Shown one piece after another: positions 49,358-60,797 of a stretch of 64,000 bases of DNA. Under the pieces are notes generated by a model. It saw only the letters and a program-made list of their open reading frames with translations, did no database searches and was not told the origin of the DNA. The position numbers and the translations under genes are program-made. Each line of letters begins with the position of its first letter. Within the stretch, counting starts at the first letter, position 1. The stretch comes from Saccharospirillum sp. MSK14-1. Lineage in GTDB: Bacteria > Pseudomonadota > Gammaproteobacteria > Pseudomonadales > Natronospirillaceae. The DNA lies in contig NZ_MIES01000026.1 of the NCBI RefSeq assembly GCF_003054965.1, positions 310,001 to 374,000 on the forward strand, given 5' to 3'.

Positions 49358-50311
49358 ATGAGCCTGAACATTGTTTTTGCCGGCACGCCGGAGTTTGCGG
49401 CCGAGCACCTGAAAGTGCTGTTGAGCTCCAATCACAACGTTGTCGCCGTATACACCCAGCCGGATCGTCCGGCTGGGCGCGGTCGCAAACTGACGCCATC
49501 GCCGGTTAAGACGGTGGCCGTCGATGCCAACCTTCCGGTCTACCAGCCTACCTCCTTAAAATCCGCCGATGCCCAAACCGAACTCGCCGCCATTGGCGCC
49601 GATATTCTGGTGGTGGTCGCCTATGGTTTATTGTTGCCGCAGGCGGTGCTCGATACGCCGCGTCTGGGTTGCATCAACGTCCATGCGTCTTTGTTGCCGC
49701 GTTGGCGCGGTGCGGCGCCGATTCACCGCGCCTTGCTTGCGGGCGATGCGCGCACGGGGGTGACCATCATGCAGATGGACATCGGCCTCGATACCGGCGC
49801 CATGTTGCTCAAAGCCGACTGCGCCATTGAACCGACCGACACCAGCGCGGTCTTGCACGACCGATTGATTGAACTGGGTCGACCAGCGCTGATTGAGGCG
49901 TTGGATGGCCTGGAAGCCGGCACCCTGAGCGGCGAACAGCAGGACGATGCGCTGGCCACTTACGCCACCAAGCTCAGCAAAGCCGAAGGCGAACTGGACT
50001 GGCATCGTTCAGCCGCTGATCTCGATCGCCAGATCCGCGGCCTGACACCCTGGCCGGGCAGCTACACCCGTTGGAACGGCGATACCTTAAAAGTGCAGCA
50101 GGCGTGCTTGCTGGATGACACCCATACGTCCGAGCCCGGTGACATTCTCGCCATCAGCGATGCCGGTCTGGATGTCGCCTGTGGCGACGGCGTATTACGA
50201 CTGGAGCGCATTCAATTGCCCGGTAAAAAAGCCATGACCGTCGCTGACGTGCTGCGCGCCCGTCGCGCTGATTTTGAAGCGCAACCCAAACTGGGCGAGG
50301 CGAACGCATGA
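49358..50311 (+). CDS. fmt: Methionyl-tRNA formyltransferase
   Basis: 317 residues. Formylates initiator Met-t[16 protein letters not shown] start, the catalytic-region [19 protein letters not shown] and C-terminal OB-like domain. Starts three bases after def; overlaps rsmB by 4. Confidence 0.97.
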   Translation: MSLNIVFAGTPEFAAEHLKVLLSSNHNVVAVYTQPDRPAGRGRKLTPSPVKTVAVDANLPVYQPTSLKSADAQTELAAIGADILVVVAYGLLLPQAVLDTPRLGCINVHASLLPRWRGAAPIHRALLAGDARTGVTIMQMDIGLDTGAMLLKADCAIEPTDTSAVLHDRLIELGRPALIEALDGLEAGTLSGEQQDDALATYATKLSKAEGELDWHRSAADLDRQIRGLTPWPGSYTRWNGDTLKVQQACLLDDTHTSEPGDILAISDAGLDVACGDGVLRLERIQLPGKKAMTVADVLRARRADFEAQPKLGEANA

Positions 50312-51600
50312 CCAACAGCCGGGTGCTGGCCGCCCAAACCTTGCTGCAGTTGGTCGATCAGGGACGTTCACTCAACGATTTATTGCCGTCGCGTCGCGAA
50401 CAACTGCCTGAAGAAGAGCGCGGTTTTTATCAGCAATTGGTGTATGGCTGCGCGCGTCATTATCTGAGCCTCGATGAACTGACTCGCAAGCTGCTCGACA
50501 AACCGATCCAGCGCAAAGAACGGGTTGTACACATGCTGCTGGTGGTGGGTTTATACCAGTTGTGGCAACTCGATCTGCCCGAACACGCGGCGCTCTATGA
50601 AACCGTCGACGGCACCAAAACGCTGAAAAAACCCTGGGCCGCCAAGCTGCTCAATGCGGCCTTGCGTCGCTTCCAGCGTGAAGGCGACGAACTGATTGCC
50701 GGTCTGCAAAATAGTGCGGGTTACCCCGGCTGGCTGACGCGTCAATTGCGTCAGGCCTATCCCGATCAATGGCAGGCGGTGATGGACGCCGGTAACGTCC
50801 AAGGGCCGATGACGCTGCGCGTGAATCAGTCACGCATTCAGCGTGATGACTGGTTAGCGTTGGCCGACAACGAAGGGCTGGAAGCGACCGCCTGTGAACA
50901 AACGCCCAGCGCTGTCACCCTGGCGCAGCCGGTTCCAGTGCTGGCGATTCCCGGTTTTAGCGACGGCGATGTCAGCGTTCAGGACGAAGCCGCTCAGCAA
51001 TGCGCTTTGTTACTGGCGCCGGAAGACGGCGAACGCCTGCTCGATGCCTGCGCCGCTCCGGGTGGTAAAACCGGTCATCTGCTGGAGTCGGCACAGATCG
51101 AGGTAACCGCTCTGGATATCGACGACAGCCGTTTGCAGCGCGTTACCGAAAACCTCGATCGTCTCGGTTTAAGCGCCCATTTGCAGGCCGCCGATGCCGC
51201 TGACCTCAACGCCTGGTGGGATGGTGAACCCTTCGACCGCATTCTGCTCGACGCGCCGTGCAGCGGCACCGGCGTGATTCGACGTCACCCCGATATCAAA
51301 CTGCTGCGTCGTCCCAAAGACATCGATTTTCTGACTCAGGTGCAGGATCGTTTGCTGGCGCAACTGTGGCGCACGCTCAAACCCGGTGGCCGTTTGCTGT
51401 ACGCGACCTGCTCCATTTTGCCGCGCGAGAACAGCGCGCGCATCGCCGCATTCTTGCAGCGCCAAAGCGATGCTCAGCGGGTGTCATTGACGCTGGCGGG
51501 TGACGCGCCCGCGGAGTTCGGGGTACAGTGGCTGCCACAGCCCGGTGGGCACGATGGCTTCTATTTCGCGTTGCTGGAAAAGGCCGAAGCGACGGCGTAA
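50308..51600 (+). CDS. rsmB: 16S rRNA (cytosine-967-C5)-methyltransferase
   Basis: 430 residues. N-terminal NusB-like domain (1-140), then a SAM-dependent domain with [34 protein letters not shown] and the second Cys motif [10 protein letters not shown]. Usual length and position between fmt and trkA. Confidence 0.96.
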   Translation: MTNSRVLAAQTLLQLVDQGRSLNDLLPSRREQLPEEERGFYQQLVYGCARHYLSLDELTRKLLDKPIQRKERVVHMLLVVGLYQLWQLDLPEHAALYETVDGTKTLKKPWAAKLLNAALRRFQREGDELIAGLQNSAGYPGWLTRQLRQAYPDQWQAVMDAGNVQGPMTLRVNQSRIQRDDWLALADNEGLEATACEQTPSAVTLAQPVPVLAIPGFSDGDVSVQDEAAQQCALLLAPEDGERLLDACAAPGGKTGHLLESAQIEVTALDIDDSRLQRVTENLDRLGLSAHLQAADAADLNAWWDGEPFDRILLDAPCSGTGVIRRHPDIKLLRRPKDIDFLTQVQDRLLAQLWRTLKPGGRLLYATCSILPRENSARIAAFLQRQSDAQRVSLTLAGDAPAEFGVQWLPQPGGHDGFYFALLEKAEATA

Positions 51601-51609
51601 GGAACACAC

Positions 51610-52986
51610 GTGAAAATCATTTTACTCGGCGCCGGTCAGGTCGGCGCCACTCTGGCCGAAAATCTGGCCAGCGAAGATAACGACATTACCGTGGTGGATC
51701 TCGACGGTGGCCGGCTGCGTGAATTGCAGGACCGACTCGATATCCGCACCGTTCAGGGCCTGGCCTCGTTGCCCAACATATTGCGTCAGGCGGGCGCCGA
51801 AGACGCCGACTTGCTGATTGCCGTCACGCCCAGTGACGAAACCAATATGGTCGCCTGTCAGGTGGCTTACACCCTGTTCCGCACGCCCACCAAAATTGCC
51901 CGCATTCGCAGTCCGCAATACACCAAACACAGCGAAAAACTGTTCGCGCCCGAAGCGATTCCGGTCGATGTGTTGATCAGTCCGGAACAGTTGGTAACCA
52001 ACTATATTCAGCGTTTGATCGAAACACCGGGTGCATTGCAGGTGCTCGACTTTGCCGACGGGAAGCTGCAATTGGTGGCGGTGAAGGCGTATCACGGCGG
52101 TCCGCTAGTTGGTCAGGAATTGCGTTTTCTGAAGCAGCATATGCCGTCGGTGCAGACACGGGTGGCGGCGATTTTCCGTAAAGACCGGCCAATTATTCCT
52201 GAAGGCTCGACGGTGATTGAAGCCGAAGACGAAGTCTTTTTCATCGCTGGTAAATCCGATATCCGTGCGGTGATGAGTGAGTTGCGCCGTAAAGAACGCA
52301 ACTACAAACGCATCATCATCGCCGGTGGCGGCAACATCGGTTTTCGCTTGGCAACGGTACTGGAAGGTCGGTATTCGGTGAAAATTCTGGAGCACAACGA
52401 CGAGCGTTGTCGGTTGCTCAGCGAACATCTGAACCAGACCGTGGTGCTGCGCGGCGATGCTTCCGATCAGGAATTACTGCTCGATGAAAACATCGAAGAC
52501 ACCGATATCTTCCTGGCCCTGACCAACGACGACGAAGCCAACATCATGGCCTCGATGCTGGCCAAACGGCTCGGCGCGCGCAAAGTGATGACGCTGATTA
52601 ATAACTCGGCTTACGTCGATCTGGTGCAGGGCGGTGAAATCGATGTGGCGATTTCACCCTCGCAAACCACCATTGGCAGCTTGCTGACGCACGTTCGCCG
52701 TGGCGACATCGTCAACGTGCATTCTCTGCGTCGCGGTGCCGCCGAGGCGATTGAAGCCATTGCCCACGGTGATGCGCGCTCTTCAAAAGTGGTCGGTCGC
52801 GCCATTGAAGATATCGACTTGCCCGAAGGCTGTACCATCGGTGCCATCGTGCGTAACGACGAAGTACTGATTGCCCAGAGTGAACAGGTGATTGAACCGG
52901 ATGACCACGTCATTCTGTTTTTGATCGACAAGCGACGCATCAGCGATGTTGAGCGCTTGTTCCAGGTTGGTCTTACCTTCTTTTAA
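51610..52986 (+). CDS. trkA: Trk potassium uptake regulatory subunit TrkA
   Basis: 458 residues from a GTG preceded by GGA. Two repeats, each RCK_N plus RCK_C; NAD-binding loops [13 protein letters not shown] (residue ~7) and [14 protein letters not shown] (~238). Gates the TrkH channel, encoded 24 bases downstream. Potassium uptake is the first response to osmotic upshift, before ectoine accumulates. Confidence 0.97.
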   Translation: MKIILLGAGQVGATLAENLASEDNDITVVDLDGGRLRELQDRLDIRTVQGLASLPNILRQAGAEDADLLIAVTPSDETNMVACQVAYTLFRTPTKIARIRSPQYTKHSEKLFAPEAIPVDVLISPEQLVTNYIQRLIETPGALQVLDFADGKLQLVAVKAYHGGPLVGQELRFLKQHMPSVQTRVAAIFRKDRPIIPEGSTVIEAEDEVFFIAGKSDIRAVMSELRRKERNYKRIIIAGGGNIGFRLATVLEGRYSVKILEHNDERCRLLSEHLNQTVVLRGDASDQELLLDENIEDTDIFLALTNDDEANIMASMLAKRLGARKVMTLINNSAYVDLVQGGEIDVAISPSQTTIGSLLTHVRRGDIVNVHSLRRGAAEAIEAIAHGDARSSKVVGRAIEDIDLPEGCTIGAIVRNDEVLIAQSEQVIEPDDHVILFLIDKRRISDVERLFQVGLTFF

Positions 52987-53009
52987 TTCAGGACGCACCG
53001 GCGGATTCC

Positions 53010-54458
53010 ATGCATTTTCGACTGACCCTAAAAGTACTCGGCCTGTTGCTGATGGTGTTCAGTCTGTCGATGTTGCCGCCGGTGCTGGTGTCGTTTATCT
53101 ACAGCGATGGCATTCATAACGCCTTCGTCCTGGGTTTTCTGCTGACGCTGACCGTCGGCTTTGTCTTTTGGTTACCGGTGCGCCGCCACGAAGCCGAATT
53201 GCGCACCCGAGATGGCTTTATCATCACGGTGCTGTTTTGGATCGTGCTCGGGTTCGCCGGTTCCATTCCTATTACCCTCGCGCCTGCGGCTACCACCACC
53301 TTCACCGATTCGTTCTTTGAAAGTTTTTCCGGTCTGACCACCACCGGGGCGACGGTCATTACCGGCCTCGATGATCAACCCAAGAGTTTGCTGTTCTATC
53401 GTCAGCAACTCCAGTGGATGGGCGGTTTGGGCATCATCGTTTTGGCGGTTGCGGTATTGCCGATGCTCGGCATTGGTGGCATGCAGCTGTACCGCGCCGA
53501 AACGCCCGGGCCGATGAAAGACAACAAACTCACACCGCGCATTACCGAAACCGCCAAGGCGTTGTGGTATGTCTATCTGGCGTTGACGATTATTTGCGCG
53601 CTGGCGTACTGGGCGGCGGGAATGTCGTTGTTCGATGCCATCGGTCATGCTTTTGCCACGGTCGCCATCGGCGGGTTTTCCACCCACGATGCCAGCATCG
53701 GATATTTCGACAGTCCGTTGATCGAGATGATTGCCGTTGCTTTTATGCTGTTGTCGGTCGCGAATTTTGGTTTGCACTTTGTCGCCTGGCGGATGCGCAG
53801 CTTGCGGCAGTATTTCTTCGACCCCGAATACCGGTTTTTCCTGGTGATTGCGGTGGCGTTGATTGCTTTGACGGTCCTGGTGTTGTGGCTGGGTGGCACC
53901 TATGGCGCTGCCGACTCCCTGCGTTACGGGTTGTTCGAAGCGGTGTCGGTGCTCACGACCACCGGTTTTGGTGTCGCCGACTTTTCCACCTGGCCGCTGT
54001 TTTTGCCCTTTATGCTGCTGATGGCGTCCTTTATCGGCGGTTGTGCCGGTTCAACCGCCGGTGGCATTAAGGTGATTCGTGCCTTGCTGTTGATCAAACA
54101 GGGCCTGCGCGAAATTCGTCGGCTGGTGCATCCGGCCGGTGTGTTTCCCATCAAGATTGGTAACCGTCGCATTGAAGACCGAGTGGTGGAATCGGTCTGG
54201 GGATTCTTCAGTTTTTATGTGATCACCTACGCCGCCTTGCTGTTCGCTTTGCTCGGCACCGGTTTGGATTTCGATACCGCTTGGTCGGCCGTCGGCGCCT
54301 CGATCAATAACCTCGGCCCGGGCCTGGGCGATGTCGCTGCCCATTACGCCGACTTACCGGCGCTGGCCAAATGGCTGCTGTGTTTTGCCATGCTGCTGGG
54401 GCGTCTGGAAATCTTCACCTTGTTGGTGTTGTTCTCGCCGCAATTCTGGCGCAGTTGA
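53010..54458 (+). CDS. trkH: Trk potassium channel subunit TrkH
   Basis: 482 residues, the typical length, with four membrane-pore-membrane repeats; selectivity-type loops include GLTTTGATV, GGFSTHDAS and LTTTGFG. Imports potassium together with TrkA. Ends two bases before the convergent small gene. Confidence 0.96.
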   Translation: MHFRLTLKVLGLLLMVFSLSMLPPVLVSFIYSDGIHNAFVLGFLLTLTVGFVFWLPVRRHEAELRTRDGFIITVLFWIVLGFAGSIPITLAPAATTTFTDSFFESFSGLTTTGATVITGLDDQPKSLLFYRQQLQWMGGLGIIVLAVAVLPMLGIGGMQLYRAETPGPMKDNKLTPRITETAKALWYVYLALTIICALAYWAAGMSLFDAIGHAFATVAIGGFSTHDASIGYFDSPLIEMIAVAFMLLSVANFGLHFVAWRMRSLRQYFFDPEYRFFLVIAVALIALTVLVLWLGGTYGAADSLRYGLFEAVSVLTTTGFGVADFSTWPLFLPFMLLMASFIGGCAGSTAGGIKVIRALLLIKQGLREIRRLVHPAGVFPIKIGNRRIEDRVVESVWGFFSFYVITYAALLFALLGTGLDFDTAWSAVGASINNLGPGLGDVAAHYADLPALAKWLLCFAMLLGRLEIFTLLVLFSPQFWRS

Positions 54459-54459
54459 A

Positions 54460-55005
54460 TCAATTCGGATCGAGCGTACCCCGAACGTAATCAAGGCGTG
54501 GCGTGCGCAAGCCCATGGCCAGCCAGGCACCGAGCAAGCGAATGAAAAAACGCGCTGAATGCGTTTTTAAATTAGCGACATCTTTAGGTAAAGCGGCACC
54601 CTGATCCGGCAAGTCACCGACCATGGTGCGTAATTCCAAGGCGGGTAATTGGTCACTGGGCCAGAGTGCGCCATAGAGACTGAGCCAATGTCCCTGAGTG
54701 AATTCCAGAAACATGGGTGTGTTGCAGCACTGGGCAACAACCCGTCGGGTTTTGCTGTCGTCTTTTATTCGATGTTCGCGCAGCTGGTCGGCGCCTTGAA
54801 GGCACTGCACGCGATCTTTGCGATACAGCACAAAGCGCGTCGCACCCTTGTTATCAACAATCCTTGGTGCGCCGGGTCGTTGTTGCAGCACTGCACCGGC
54901 CTGGCGGCAGCTGTTGCACAGGCATTCGACGTTGAGCATGGGACGACCGCGAACCGCCAGGGTGGTTTTACCGCAGTGGCAGTTCAGTTCCAGTCGATCG
55001 GTCAT
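54460..55005 (-). CDS. Small cysteine-rich protein, GFA/DUF6151-like
   Basis: 181 residues. N-terminal CHCG and CLCNSC and a mid-protein QCCNTP match the zinc-binding cysteine layout of the glutathione-dependent formaldehyde-activating (GFA/Mss4-like) fold. The remainder is not conserved with enzymes I know. Cytoplasmic, function unknown. Confidence 0.75.
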   Translation of the reverse strand: MTDRLELNCHCGKTTLAVRGRPMLNVECLCNSCRQAGAVLQQRPGAPRIVDNKGATRFVLYRKDRVQCLQGADQLREHRIKDDSKTRRVVAQCCNTPMFLEFTQGHWLSLYGALWPSDQLPALELRTMVGDLPDQGAALPKDVANLKTHSARFFIRLLGAWLAMGLRTPRLDYVRGTLDPN

Positions 55006-55182
55006 GATGGCACTTCCTGGCTGTTATTAACGGCTGACCAGCCTAGCCGTTTGCACTGAGCGAGCAAAGTCAGGCGTTCGGTCTGGGTAGGTGCGGTGAC
55101 CCACCACGCCCGCCTATGTATAATGCGGCGCTCTGTTTTTGACCAATCATCCATATTCGAACAAGCACCGGGGCTGACCGCT

Positions 55183-56151
55183 GTGACTGATACGACTGCC
55201 AATAATCGCCTGACCTTCCAAGGTCTGATCCTGACGCTGCAGCAATACTGGGCAGACCAGGGTTGCGTCATTCTGCAACCGCTGGATATGGAAGTCGGCG
55301 CCGGCACCAGCCACCCGGCGACCTTTTTGCGCGCGCTCGGTCCGGAAACCTGGAACGTGGCCTATGTGCAGCCTTCGCGACGCCCGACCGACGGTCGCTA
55401 TGGCGAAAACCCCAACCGCCTGCAGCACTATTATCAGTATCAGGTGATCCTCAAGCCAAACCCGAGCAATATTCAGGAACTCTATCTGGGTTCGCTGAAA
55501 GCCATCGGCATCGACCCACTGGTGCACGACATTCGCTTTGTTGAAGACAACTGGGAAAACCCGACGCTGGGTGCCTGGGGTCTGGGCTGGGAAATCTGGC
55601 TGAACGGCATGGAGGTGACTCAGTTCACCTACTTCCAGCAGGTCGGCGGCATTGAGTGCTATCCGGTGTCCGGCGAATTGACGTACGGCCTGGAGCGATT
55701 GGCGATGTACATTCAGGACGTCGATAACGTTTACGACCTGATCTGGACCATCGGCCCGGATGGCACCGAAGTGACGTACGGCGATGTTTACCTGCAAAAC
55801 GAAGTGGAGCAATCGACCTACAACTTCGAGCACGCCGATGTCGACAATCTGTTCCGCCAATTCGAATACCACGAAGGCGAAGCCAAAAAGCTGATCGACG
55901 CCAACCTGCCGCTGCCCGCTTACGAGCAGATTCTTAAGGCCGGTCACACCTTTAACCTGCTCGACGCCCGCCATGCCATTTCAGTCACCGAACGCCAGCG
56001 TTACATCCTGCGTGTGCGGACCTTGTCGCGGGCGGTGGCGCAATCCTATTACGACGCCCGCAAAGCGCTGGGCTTCCCGATGGCGCCGCAGGCGCTGCGT
56101 GATGAAATTCTCGGTGCCGACGACGCCGACAGTAAGGATCAAAACGCATGA
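55183..56151 (+). CDS. glyQ: Glycyl-tRNA synthetase alpha subunit
   Basis: 322 residues from the GTG at 55183, where homology begins ([18 protein letters not shown]). An upstream frame to 55096 crosses a TATAAT at 55119-55124 that is the probable -10, supporting the later start. Catalytic subunit of the alpha2beta2 enzyme: [22 protein letters not shown] and [17 protein letters not shown]. Overlaps glyS by ATGA. Confidence 0.96.
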   Translation: MTDTTANNRLTFQGLILTLQQYWADQGCVILQPLDMEVGAGTSHPATFLRALGPETWNVAYVQPSRRPTDGRYGENPNRLQHYYQYQVILKPNPSNIQELYLGSLKAIGIDPLVHDIRFVEDNWENPTLGAWGLGWEIWLNGMEVTQFTYFQQVGGIECYPVSGELTYGLERLAMYIQDVDNVYDLIWTIGPDGTEVTYGDVYLQNEVEQSTYNFEHADVDNLFRQFEYHEGEAKKLIDANLPLPAYEQILKAGHTFNLLDARHAISVTERQRYILRVRTLSRAVAQSYYDARKALGFPMAPQALRDEILGADDADSKDQNA

Positions 56152-58217
56152 CACAGGCCGATTTTCTGATCGAACTGGGCACCGAAGAGCTGCCCCCCAA
56201 AGCTTTGAAATCGCTGCAGGACGCTTTTGCTGATGGCTTGCTGCAACGCCTGGAAAGTGCCGGCTTGAGCCATGGCAACAGTCATCGCTATGGCGCGCCG
56301 CGTCGTCTGGCGCTGTGGGTAGAAGGTCTGCAACTGTCGCAGCCAGACGAAGCCTTTGAACGTCGTGGCCCGGCCGTGAAAGCCGCCTTCGATGCCGACG
56401 GTAACCCGACCAAGGCCGCCGAAGGTTTTGCCCGCTCCAACGGTGTGAGCGTCGATCAACTGGAGCGTATGGACACCGACAAAGGCGAGTGGTTGGTTTA
56501 TCGCGGTGTTGAACCGGGCAAACCGGCGCTGGAACTGTTGCCAGAACTGGTGCAGCAAACGCTCGATACCTTGCCGATTCCCAAGCGCATGCGCTGGGGC
56601 AGCAGCCGCGTTGAATTCGTGCGTCCGGTGCAGTGGCTGGTGATGCTGCTTGGCGATCAAGTGGTACCGGCGGAAGTCTATGGCGTTGAATCCGGCAATG
56701 AGAGCCGGGGTCATCGCTTCCACGCGCCGGAATCCTTTGCGTTGAGCAAACCGGCGGATTACGCCGAAGCGCTGAAAAAAGCCTTTGTTCTGGCCGACTT
56801 TGATGAACGCCGCGACAGCATTCAGCGTGATGCCGAACGCGTTGCCCGCGAAGCCGGTGTGCAGGTGGTCATCGATGACGACCTCCTGAACGAAGTGACC
56901 GCTCTGAACGAGTGGCCGGTGGCGTTGCTGGGTCGGTTCGAGGAGCGTTTCCTTGACGTACCTGCCGAAGCACTGATTTCCTCCATGCAGGAACACCAGA
57001 AATATTTCCCCACCGTGACCGATGATGGCGAGCTGGCGCCGAGCTTTGTGTTTATCGCCAACCTGGAAAGCCGCGACCCGTCGCAGGTGATTGCCGGTAA
57101 CGAAAAAGTGATTCGCCCACGTCTGGCCGATGCTGCTTTCTTCTGGGATACCGACCGCAAAACACCGCTGGTCGATCGGGTGGAAAAACTCAAAGCGGTG
57201 ACCTTCCAGCAGCAGCTGGGCACGCTCTATAGTAAGGCCGAACGCCTGAAAGCCATCGCCGCCGAGATCGCCCGCCGCCTGGGTGACGATGTCGACAATG
57301 CCGAACGCGCGGCTTGGTTGGCCAAGGCCGATCTGGTCACCGATATGGTGTTCGAGTTCGACGATATGCAGGGCATCGCCGGTTATTACTACGCCTTAAA
57401 CGACGGTGAAGACCCGCAAGTGGCGCAGGCCATTGCCGAGCAATATCGTCCGGCCGGTGCCGGTGACGAGTTGCCCAAAACGCGTGCGGGCATGGCCGTG
57501 GCCTTGGCCGATCGACTGGATAATCTGGCGGGTCTGTTTGGCATTGGCCAGCCACCGACTGGGACCAAAGACCCCTTCGCGCTGCGTCGCGCGTCTCTGG
57601 GTGTGCTGCGTATTTTGGTGGAGCGTGAACTGGACCTGGACTTGCGCGAATTGGTCGCTTACGCCGCCGATCAACACGCCGACTTGCCGCAGCGTGATAC
57701 CGTGGTGGAGCAGGTGGTCAGCTACGCACTGGATCGCTTCAGTGCGCTGTACAGCGATGCCGGCATTCGCCCGGATGTGTTCCAGGCGGTGCGTGCGCTG
57801 GAACTGAGTCGTCCGCTGGACATCGATCGTCGCGTTAAAGCCGTCGCCAATTTCTCGGTGCTGGATCAGGCCGAAGCCTTGGCGGCAGCGAACAAGCGCG
57901 TGTCCAATCTGCTCAGCAAAGCCGGCGACGACGTTGCTGCCGACGTCGACGCCGGTCTGTTCAGTGAAGCGTCGGAAGGTCAGCTGTGGAATGCCCTTCA
58001 ATCGGCCGAGGCTGAAGTGGCGCCTTTGCTGGCTAAGAGCGATTACCAAGGCACCTTGCAGCGCTTGGCGGTGTTGCGCGACAGCGTTGATGCCTATTTC
58101 GATGGCGTCATGGTGATGGCCGACGATGCCGCCGTGCGGGCGAATCGTCTGGCGATGCTCGCCCGGTTGCGACAGCTGTTTTTGCAAGTAGCGGATATTT
58201 CGCTGTTACAGCAATAA
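56148..58217 (+). CDS. glyS: Glycyl-tRNA synthetase beta subunit
   Basis: 689 residues, standard length. [21 protein letters not shown] start, [21 protein letters not shown] and a C-terminal anticodon-binding DALR-like domain. Works with GlyQ; translationally coupled to it. Confidence 0.97.
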   Translation: MTQADFLIELGTEELPPKALKSLQDAFADGLLQRLESAGLSHGNSHRYGAPRRLALWVEGLQLSQPDEAFERRGPAVKAAFDADGNPTKAAEGFARSNGVSVDQLERMDTDKGEWLVYRGVEPGKPALELLPELVQQTLDTLPIPKRMRWGSSRVEFVRPVQWLVMLLGDQVVPAEVYGVESGNESRGHRFHAPESFALSKPADYAEALKKAFVLADFDERRDSIQRDAERVAREAGVQVVIDDDLLNEVTALNEWPVALLGRFEERFLDVPAEALISSMQEHQKYFPTVTDDGELAPSFVFIANLESRDPSQVIAGNEKVIRPRLADAAFFWDTDRKTPLVDRVEKLKAVTFQQQLGTLYSKAERLKAIAAEIARRLGDDVDNAERAAWLAKADLVTDMVFEFDDMQGIAGYYYALNDGEDPQVAQAIAEQYRPAGAGDELPKTRAGMAVALADRLDNLAGLFGIGQPPTGTKDPFALRRASLGVLRILVERELDLDLRELVAYAADQHADLPQRDTVVEQVVSYALDRFSALYSDAGIRPDVFQAVRALELSRPLDIDRRVKAVANFSVLDQAEALAAANKRVSNLLSKAGDDVAADVDAGLFSEASEGQLWNALQSAEAEVAPLLAKSDYQGTLQRLAVLRDSVDAYFDGVMVMADDAAVRANRLAMLARLRQLFLQVADISLLQQ

Positions 58218-58235
58218 AATGAGCATCATGCACCC

Positions 58236-58263
58236 GCGCCGCTGAACGGCGGCGCTCTTCTTT
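58236..58263 (+). terminator. Probable terminator after glyS
   Basis: GCGCCGC (58236-58242) and GCGGCGC (58249-58255) with a six-base loop, then TCTTCTTT. The tail is broken by C, so termination may be partial before plsC. Confidence 0.6.
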
Positions 58264-58361
58264 CCACCCGGGAAAGGATCAATTCACTTTTTCGACACCG
58301 CAGTTTGGCAGATTGCCGTTAAACTGAATGTTCGTGTTGAATTTGGGCGAGAACCGGCGCT

Positions 58362-59129
58362 ATGTGGCTGGCTTATCTGCGAACGTTTATTTTCTATGCC
58401 TGTTTTTATGGCCCCTTTACCATTGCATGGGCCAGCTTCTGTGGCGTTTTTGCCTTCTTATTGCCCTATCGGCTGCGTTATCACTTTGTGATTGGCACCT
58501 GGGCCAAGGTAGCCGTCTGGGGCACACGCTGGATTCTGGGCATTAAGTACAGGGTGACCGGCCTGGAACATCTGGATGGCACTGCCGGCGTGGTCGTCTC
58601 CAATCATCAAAGCGCCTGGGAAACCTTTTTCCTGCAGCGCCTGTTCCGGCCGCAAACTCAGGTGGTGAAAAAGAGCCTGCTGCGCATCCCGTTTTTTGGC
58701 TGGACGTTCTCGCTGTTGCGACCCATTGCCATCGACCGCGCTGACCGCAAAGCGTCGATGACGCAGATTATGGAGCAGGGCGTTCCCAAGCTGCGCGATG
58801 GTGTGTTTGTTTTGATCTTCCCCGAAGGCACCCGCGCCAAACCCCATGCTTTGTTGCCCTTCCGTCGCGGTGGCGCGGTGTTGGCCAAAGCCGCCAATGC
58901 ACCGATCATTCCGGTGACGCACAATTCCGGCGATTTCTGGCTGAACAAACGCTTCGTCAAACTGCCAGGCACCATTGATGTGATCATCCACCCGCCGATT
59001 CAGATGGATGAGCTGCGTGCCGATGAAGCGATGAAAGCAGCGGAGCGGGTCATTGGTGAAGGCCTGGCTCGTATTCACGGTGAGCGCGCGGCGGTAGAGC
59101 CGGACCGTTCGGCCGCTGCGGTCGGTTAA
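58362..59129 (+). CDS. plsC: 1-acyl-sn-glycerol-3-phosphate acyltransferase family protein
   Basis: 255 residues. N-terminal membrane helix, then the acyltransferase motifs: NHQSAWE (the H-x4-D box with Glu in place of Asp), RIPFFGW, FPEGTR, and IIPVTHNSG. Makes phosphatidic acid at the inner membrane. The HxxxxE form is seen in one PlsC subgroup. gmhB, often between glyS and plsC in relatives, is absent. Confidence 0.9.
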   Translation: MWLAYLRTFIFYACFYGPFTIAWASFCGVFAFLLPYRLRYHFVIGTWAKVAVWGTRWILGIKYRVTGLEHLDGTAGVVVSNHQSAWETFFLQRLFRPQTQVVKKSLLRIPFFGWTFSLLRPIAIDRADRKASMTQIMEQGVPKLRDGVFVLIFPEGTRAKPHALLPFRRGGAVLAKAANAPIIPVTHNSGDFWLNKRFVKLPGTIDVIIHPPIQMDELRADEAMKAAERVIGEGLARIHGERAAVEPDRSAAAVG

Positions 59130-59149
59130 CATTGAGCCTCTGAACGCAT

Positions 59150-59180
59150 AAAAAAACCCGGTAATGGCCGGGTTTTTTTA
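59150..59180. terminator. Bidirectional terminator between plsC and the DsbA-like gene
   Basis: AAAAAACCCGG and CCGGGTTTTTT around TAATGG give a T-run on both strands, serving the converging genes. Confidence 0.88.
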
Positions 59181-59196
59181 TGCCTGTTATAACGGC

Positions 59197-59928
59197 TCAA
59201 CTGGCGTCGTCGATGGCCGCCTGAATGGTGGCTTGCGGGTAGGCGCCTTTGAGAAGCTGACCACCAACCACGAAGGTGGGTGTACCGCTGATGCCCAGTG
59301 CGCGCGCCAATTGGCGGTTTTCGGCGAGGGTTTGCTGAATCCAGTCGGCCTGGCTTTCTTCGCGAACGGCGTCGACGTCGACCCCGTCCATATCGTCAAT
59401 CGCATCCCAGACGGCGTCGTGAGATGGCAGTGAGCGACGGCCAAGCAGGTTGCGATGGAAGTCTTCAAATTGTGCCGGGTAGAGACTGTGCAGAGCCAGT
59501 GAGGCCTGAGCCGCGGTCAGTGACGTTTCCGCCAGAATGGGAAACTCTTTGTAGACCACGCGCAGATCGGGGTTGGCGTCGATCAGCGCCTGGACGGTTG
59601 AGTCGGCGCGTTTGCAATAACCGCAGTTATAATCGTAGAACTCAACCAGCGTCACGCTGCCGTTGGGGTTACCAATCACCGGGTCGTTGTCGCTGGCTTC
59701 CAGTTGATCGGTCAACGCCATCAGCCGTTCCTGTTCGGCGGCCTGGCGAGCAGCGGCTTGCTGTTGCTCGTAGCGATCCAGCGACTGCTGAATCACTTCC
59801 GGGTGTGCCATCAGGTAATCGTGCAGCATCTGCTCAATTTCGGCCTGGGTCGGGCTTTCTGCCGCAGCAAAGCCGCTCAGCAGTATGGCGGGTACAAATG
59901 ACAGCAGAGTTAAGCGCAGCCGTTTCAT
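59197..59928 (-). CDS. Periplasmic DsbA-family thiol oxidoreductase (ScsC/Com1-like)
   Basis: 243 residues from the ATG at 59928; the upstream open frame overlaps the DUF924 gene and is not used. Signal peptide ~1-23, a helical region ~27-75 (HDYLMAHPEVIQQSL) of the kind that drives trimerisation or dimerisation in ScsC/Com1 proteins, then a thioredoxin domain with C102-G-Y-C105 and cis-Pro 217 in GTPTFVV. Probably a disulfide isomerase or specialised oxidase. Confidence 0.9.
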   Translation of the reverse strand: MKRLRLTLLSFVPAILLSGFAAAESPTQAEIEQMLHDYLMAHPEVIQQSLDRYEQQQAAARQAAEQERLMALTDQLEASDNDPVIGNPNGSVTLVEFYDYNCGYCKRADSTVQALIDANPDLRVVYKEFPILAETSLTAAQASLALHSLYPAQFEDFHRNLLGRRSLPSHDAVWDAIDDMDGVDVDAVREESQADWIQQTLAENRQLARALGISGTPTFVVGGQLLKGAYPQATIQAAIDDAS

Positions 59929-59995
59929 CGTGAAGTCTCCATTAACCGGGTTGTCCGGAGTATTCAGACCCGGATCGGTGCCGGGAGTTCCAGTG

Positions 59996-60589
59996 TTATT
60001 GCCCAAAACGGGCCGCATCGCCAGCCAGGTAGGCCACTTCTTCATCGGTATTGGTGCGACCGACAGCCGCGTTGCGATGTGGGTAGCGCCCAAAACGAAC
60101 AATGATGTCGCGGTGTTCGATCGCCGATGTGCGCAGGCCGTCGAGAAAATCCTGCTGTTCCGGGAAGTCGGTGCACAGCTGCTCAATGGCGTCGGCCAAG
60201 CGGTCGTGTAAGGCCAGGTCTTCCGCGTGCATCAGTGGCATTAGGCAGAACATCCGGCCGCTGGCAGCGAGCGCCGGGTAATGCTCGCCGTCCAACGCCT
60301 CCAGCGTCCATTGCTGAGCACGATGATCCCAGGCAAAGGCTTCTGCCTGGCCGCGGTACAGATTGCGGCTGAACTGATCGATTAACAGGATCAACGCCAA
60401 CCGGCCGTGCGGGTGCGACAGCCAGGCGTCGAGCTCACCGTCCACCGCACGCTGATGCAATTCACCAAAGCGTTCGGAGATCTGCTGATCGACCTCCGCA
60501 CCGCCGCGGAACCAGCGTTTACGAAACGCCGGCTCTGGGGGTTCCTGATCGCCAAACCAGAAATCGAGAATGGATTGCCAGGGTGTCAT
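59996..60589 (-). CDS. DUF924 family protein
   Basis: 197 residues. Family pattern: ILDFWFGD, RKRWF, LALILLIDQFSRNLYRG, MPLMHAEDL and RYPHRNAAVGR. All-helical TPR-like protein, cytoplasmic, of unknown function and widespread in proteobacteria. Lies 67 bases upstream of the DsbA-like gene. Confidence 0.9.
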   Translation of the reverse strand: MTPWQSILDFWFGDQEPPEPAFRKRWFRGGAEVDQQISERFGELHQRAVDGELDAWLSHPHGRLALILLIDQFSRNLYRGQAEAFAWDHRAQQWTLEALDGEHYPALAASGRMFCLMPLMHAEDLALHDRLADAIEQLCTDFPEQQDFLDGLRTSAIEHRDIIVRFGRYPHRNAAVGRTNTDEEVAYLAGDAARFGQ

Positions 60590-60700
60590 GGAACGTCCTC
60601 GGTTGGCCTGCCTGCTGGCAGCACAAGCGCCAGAGTTTAACAGACGGTCCCCGAACCCGGTCCAGCGGATTTGCAGACTGCTGACGGGCTAACACGGTGT

Positions 60701-60731
60701 TTGACCGGCGGTCATCAATTTGCCATATATT
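60701..60731 (+). promoter_or_regulatory. Promoter with palindrome over the -35, second polyamine-type operon
   Basis: TTGACC (60701-60706) and CATATA (60724-60729) have a 17-base spacer, with TATATT two bases further. The palindrome TGACC-GGC-GGTCA (60702-60714) covers the -35 and is a likely repressor or activator site. Confidence 0.5.
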
Positions 60732-60797
60732 GTCCCTAGCGTGGTCGGGTCAAATTCAAACGTCTTTTAATCTGCACTGGAAGCTGAGGGAAGCACT

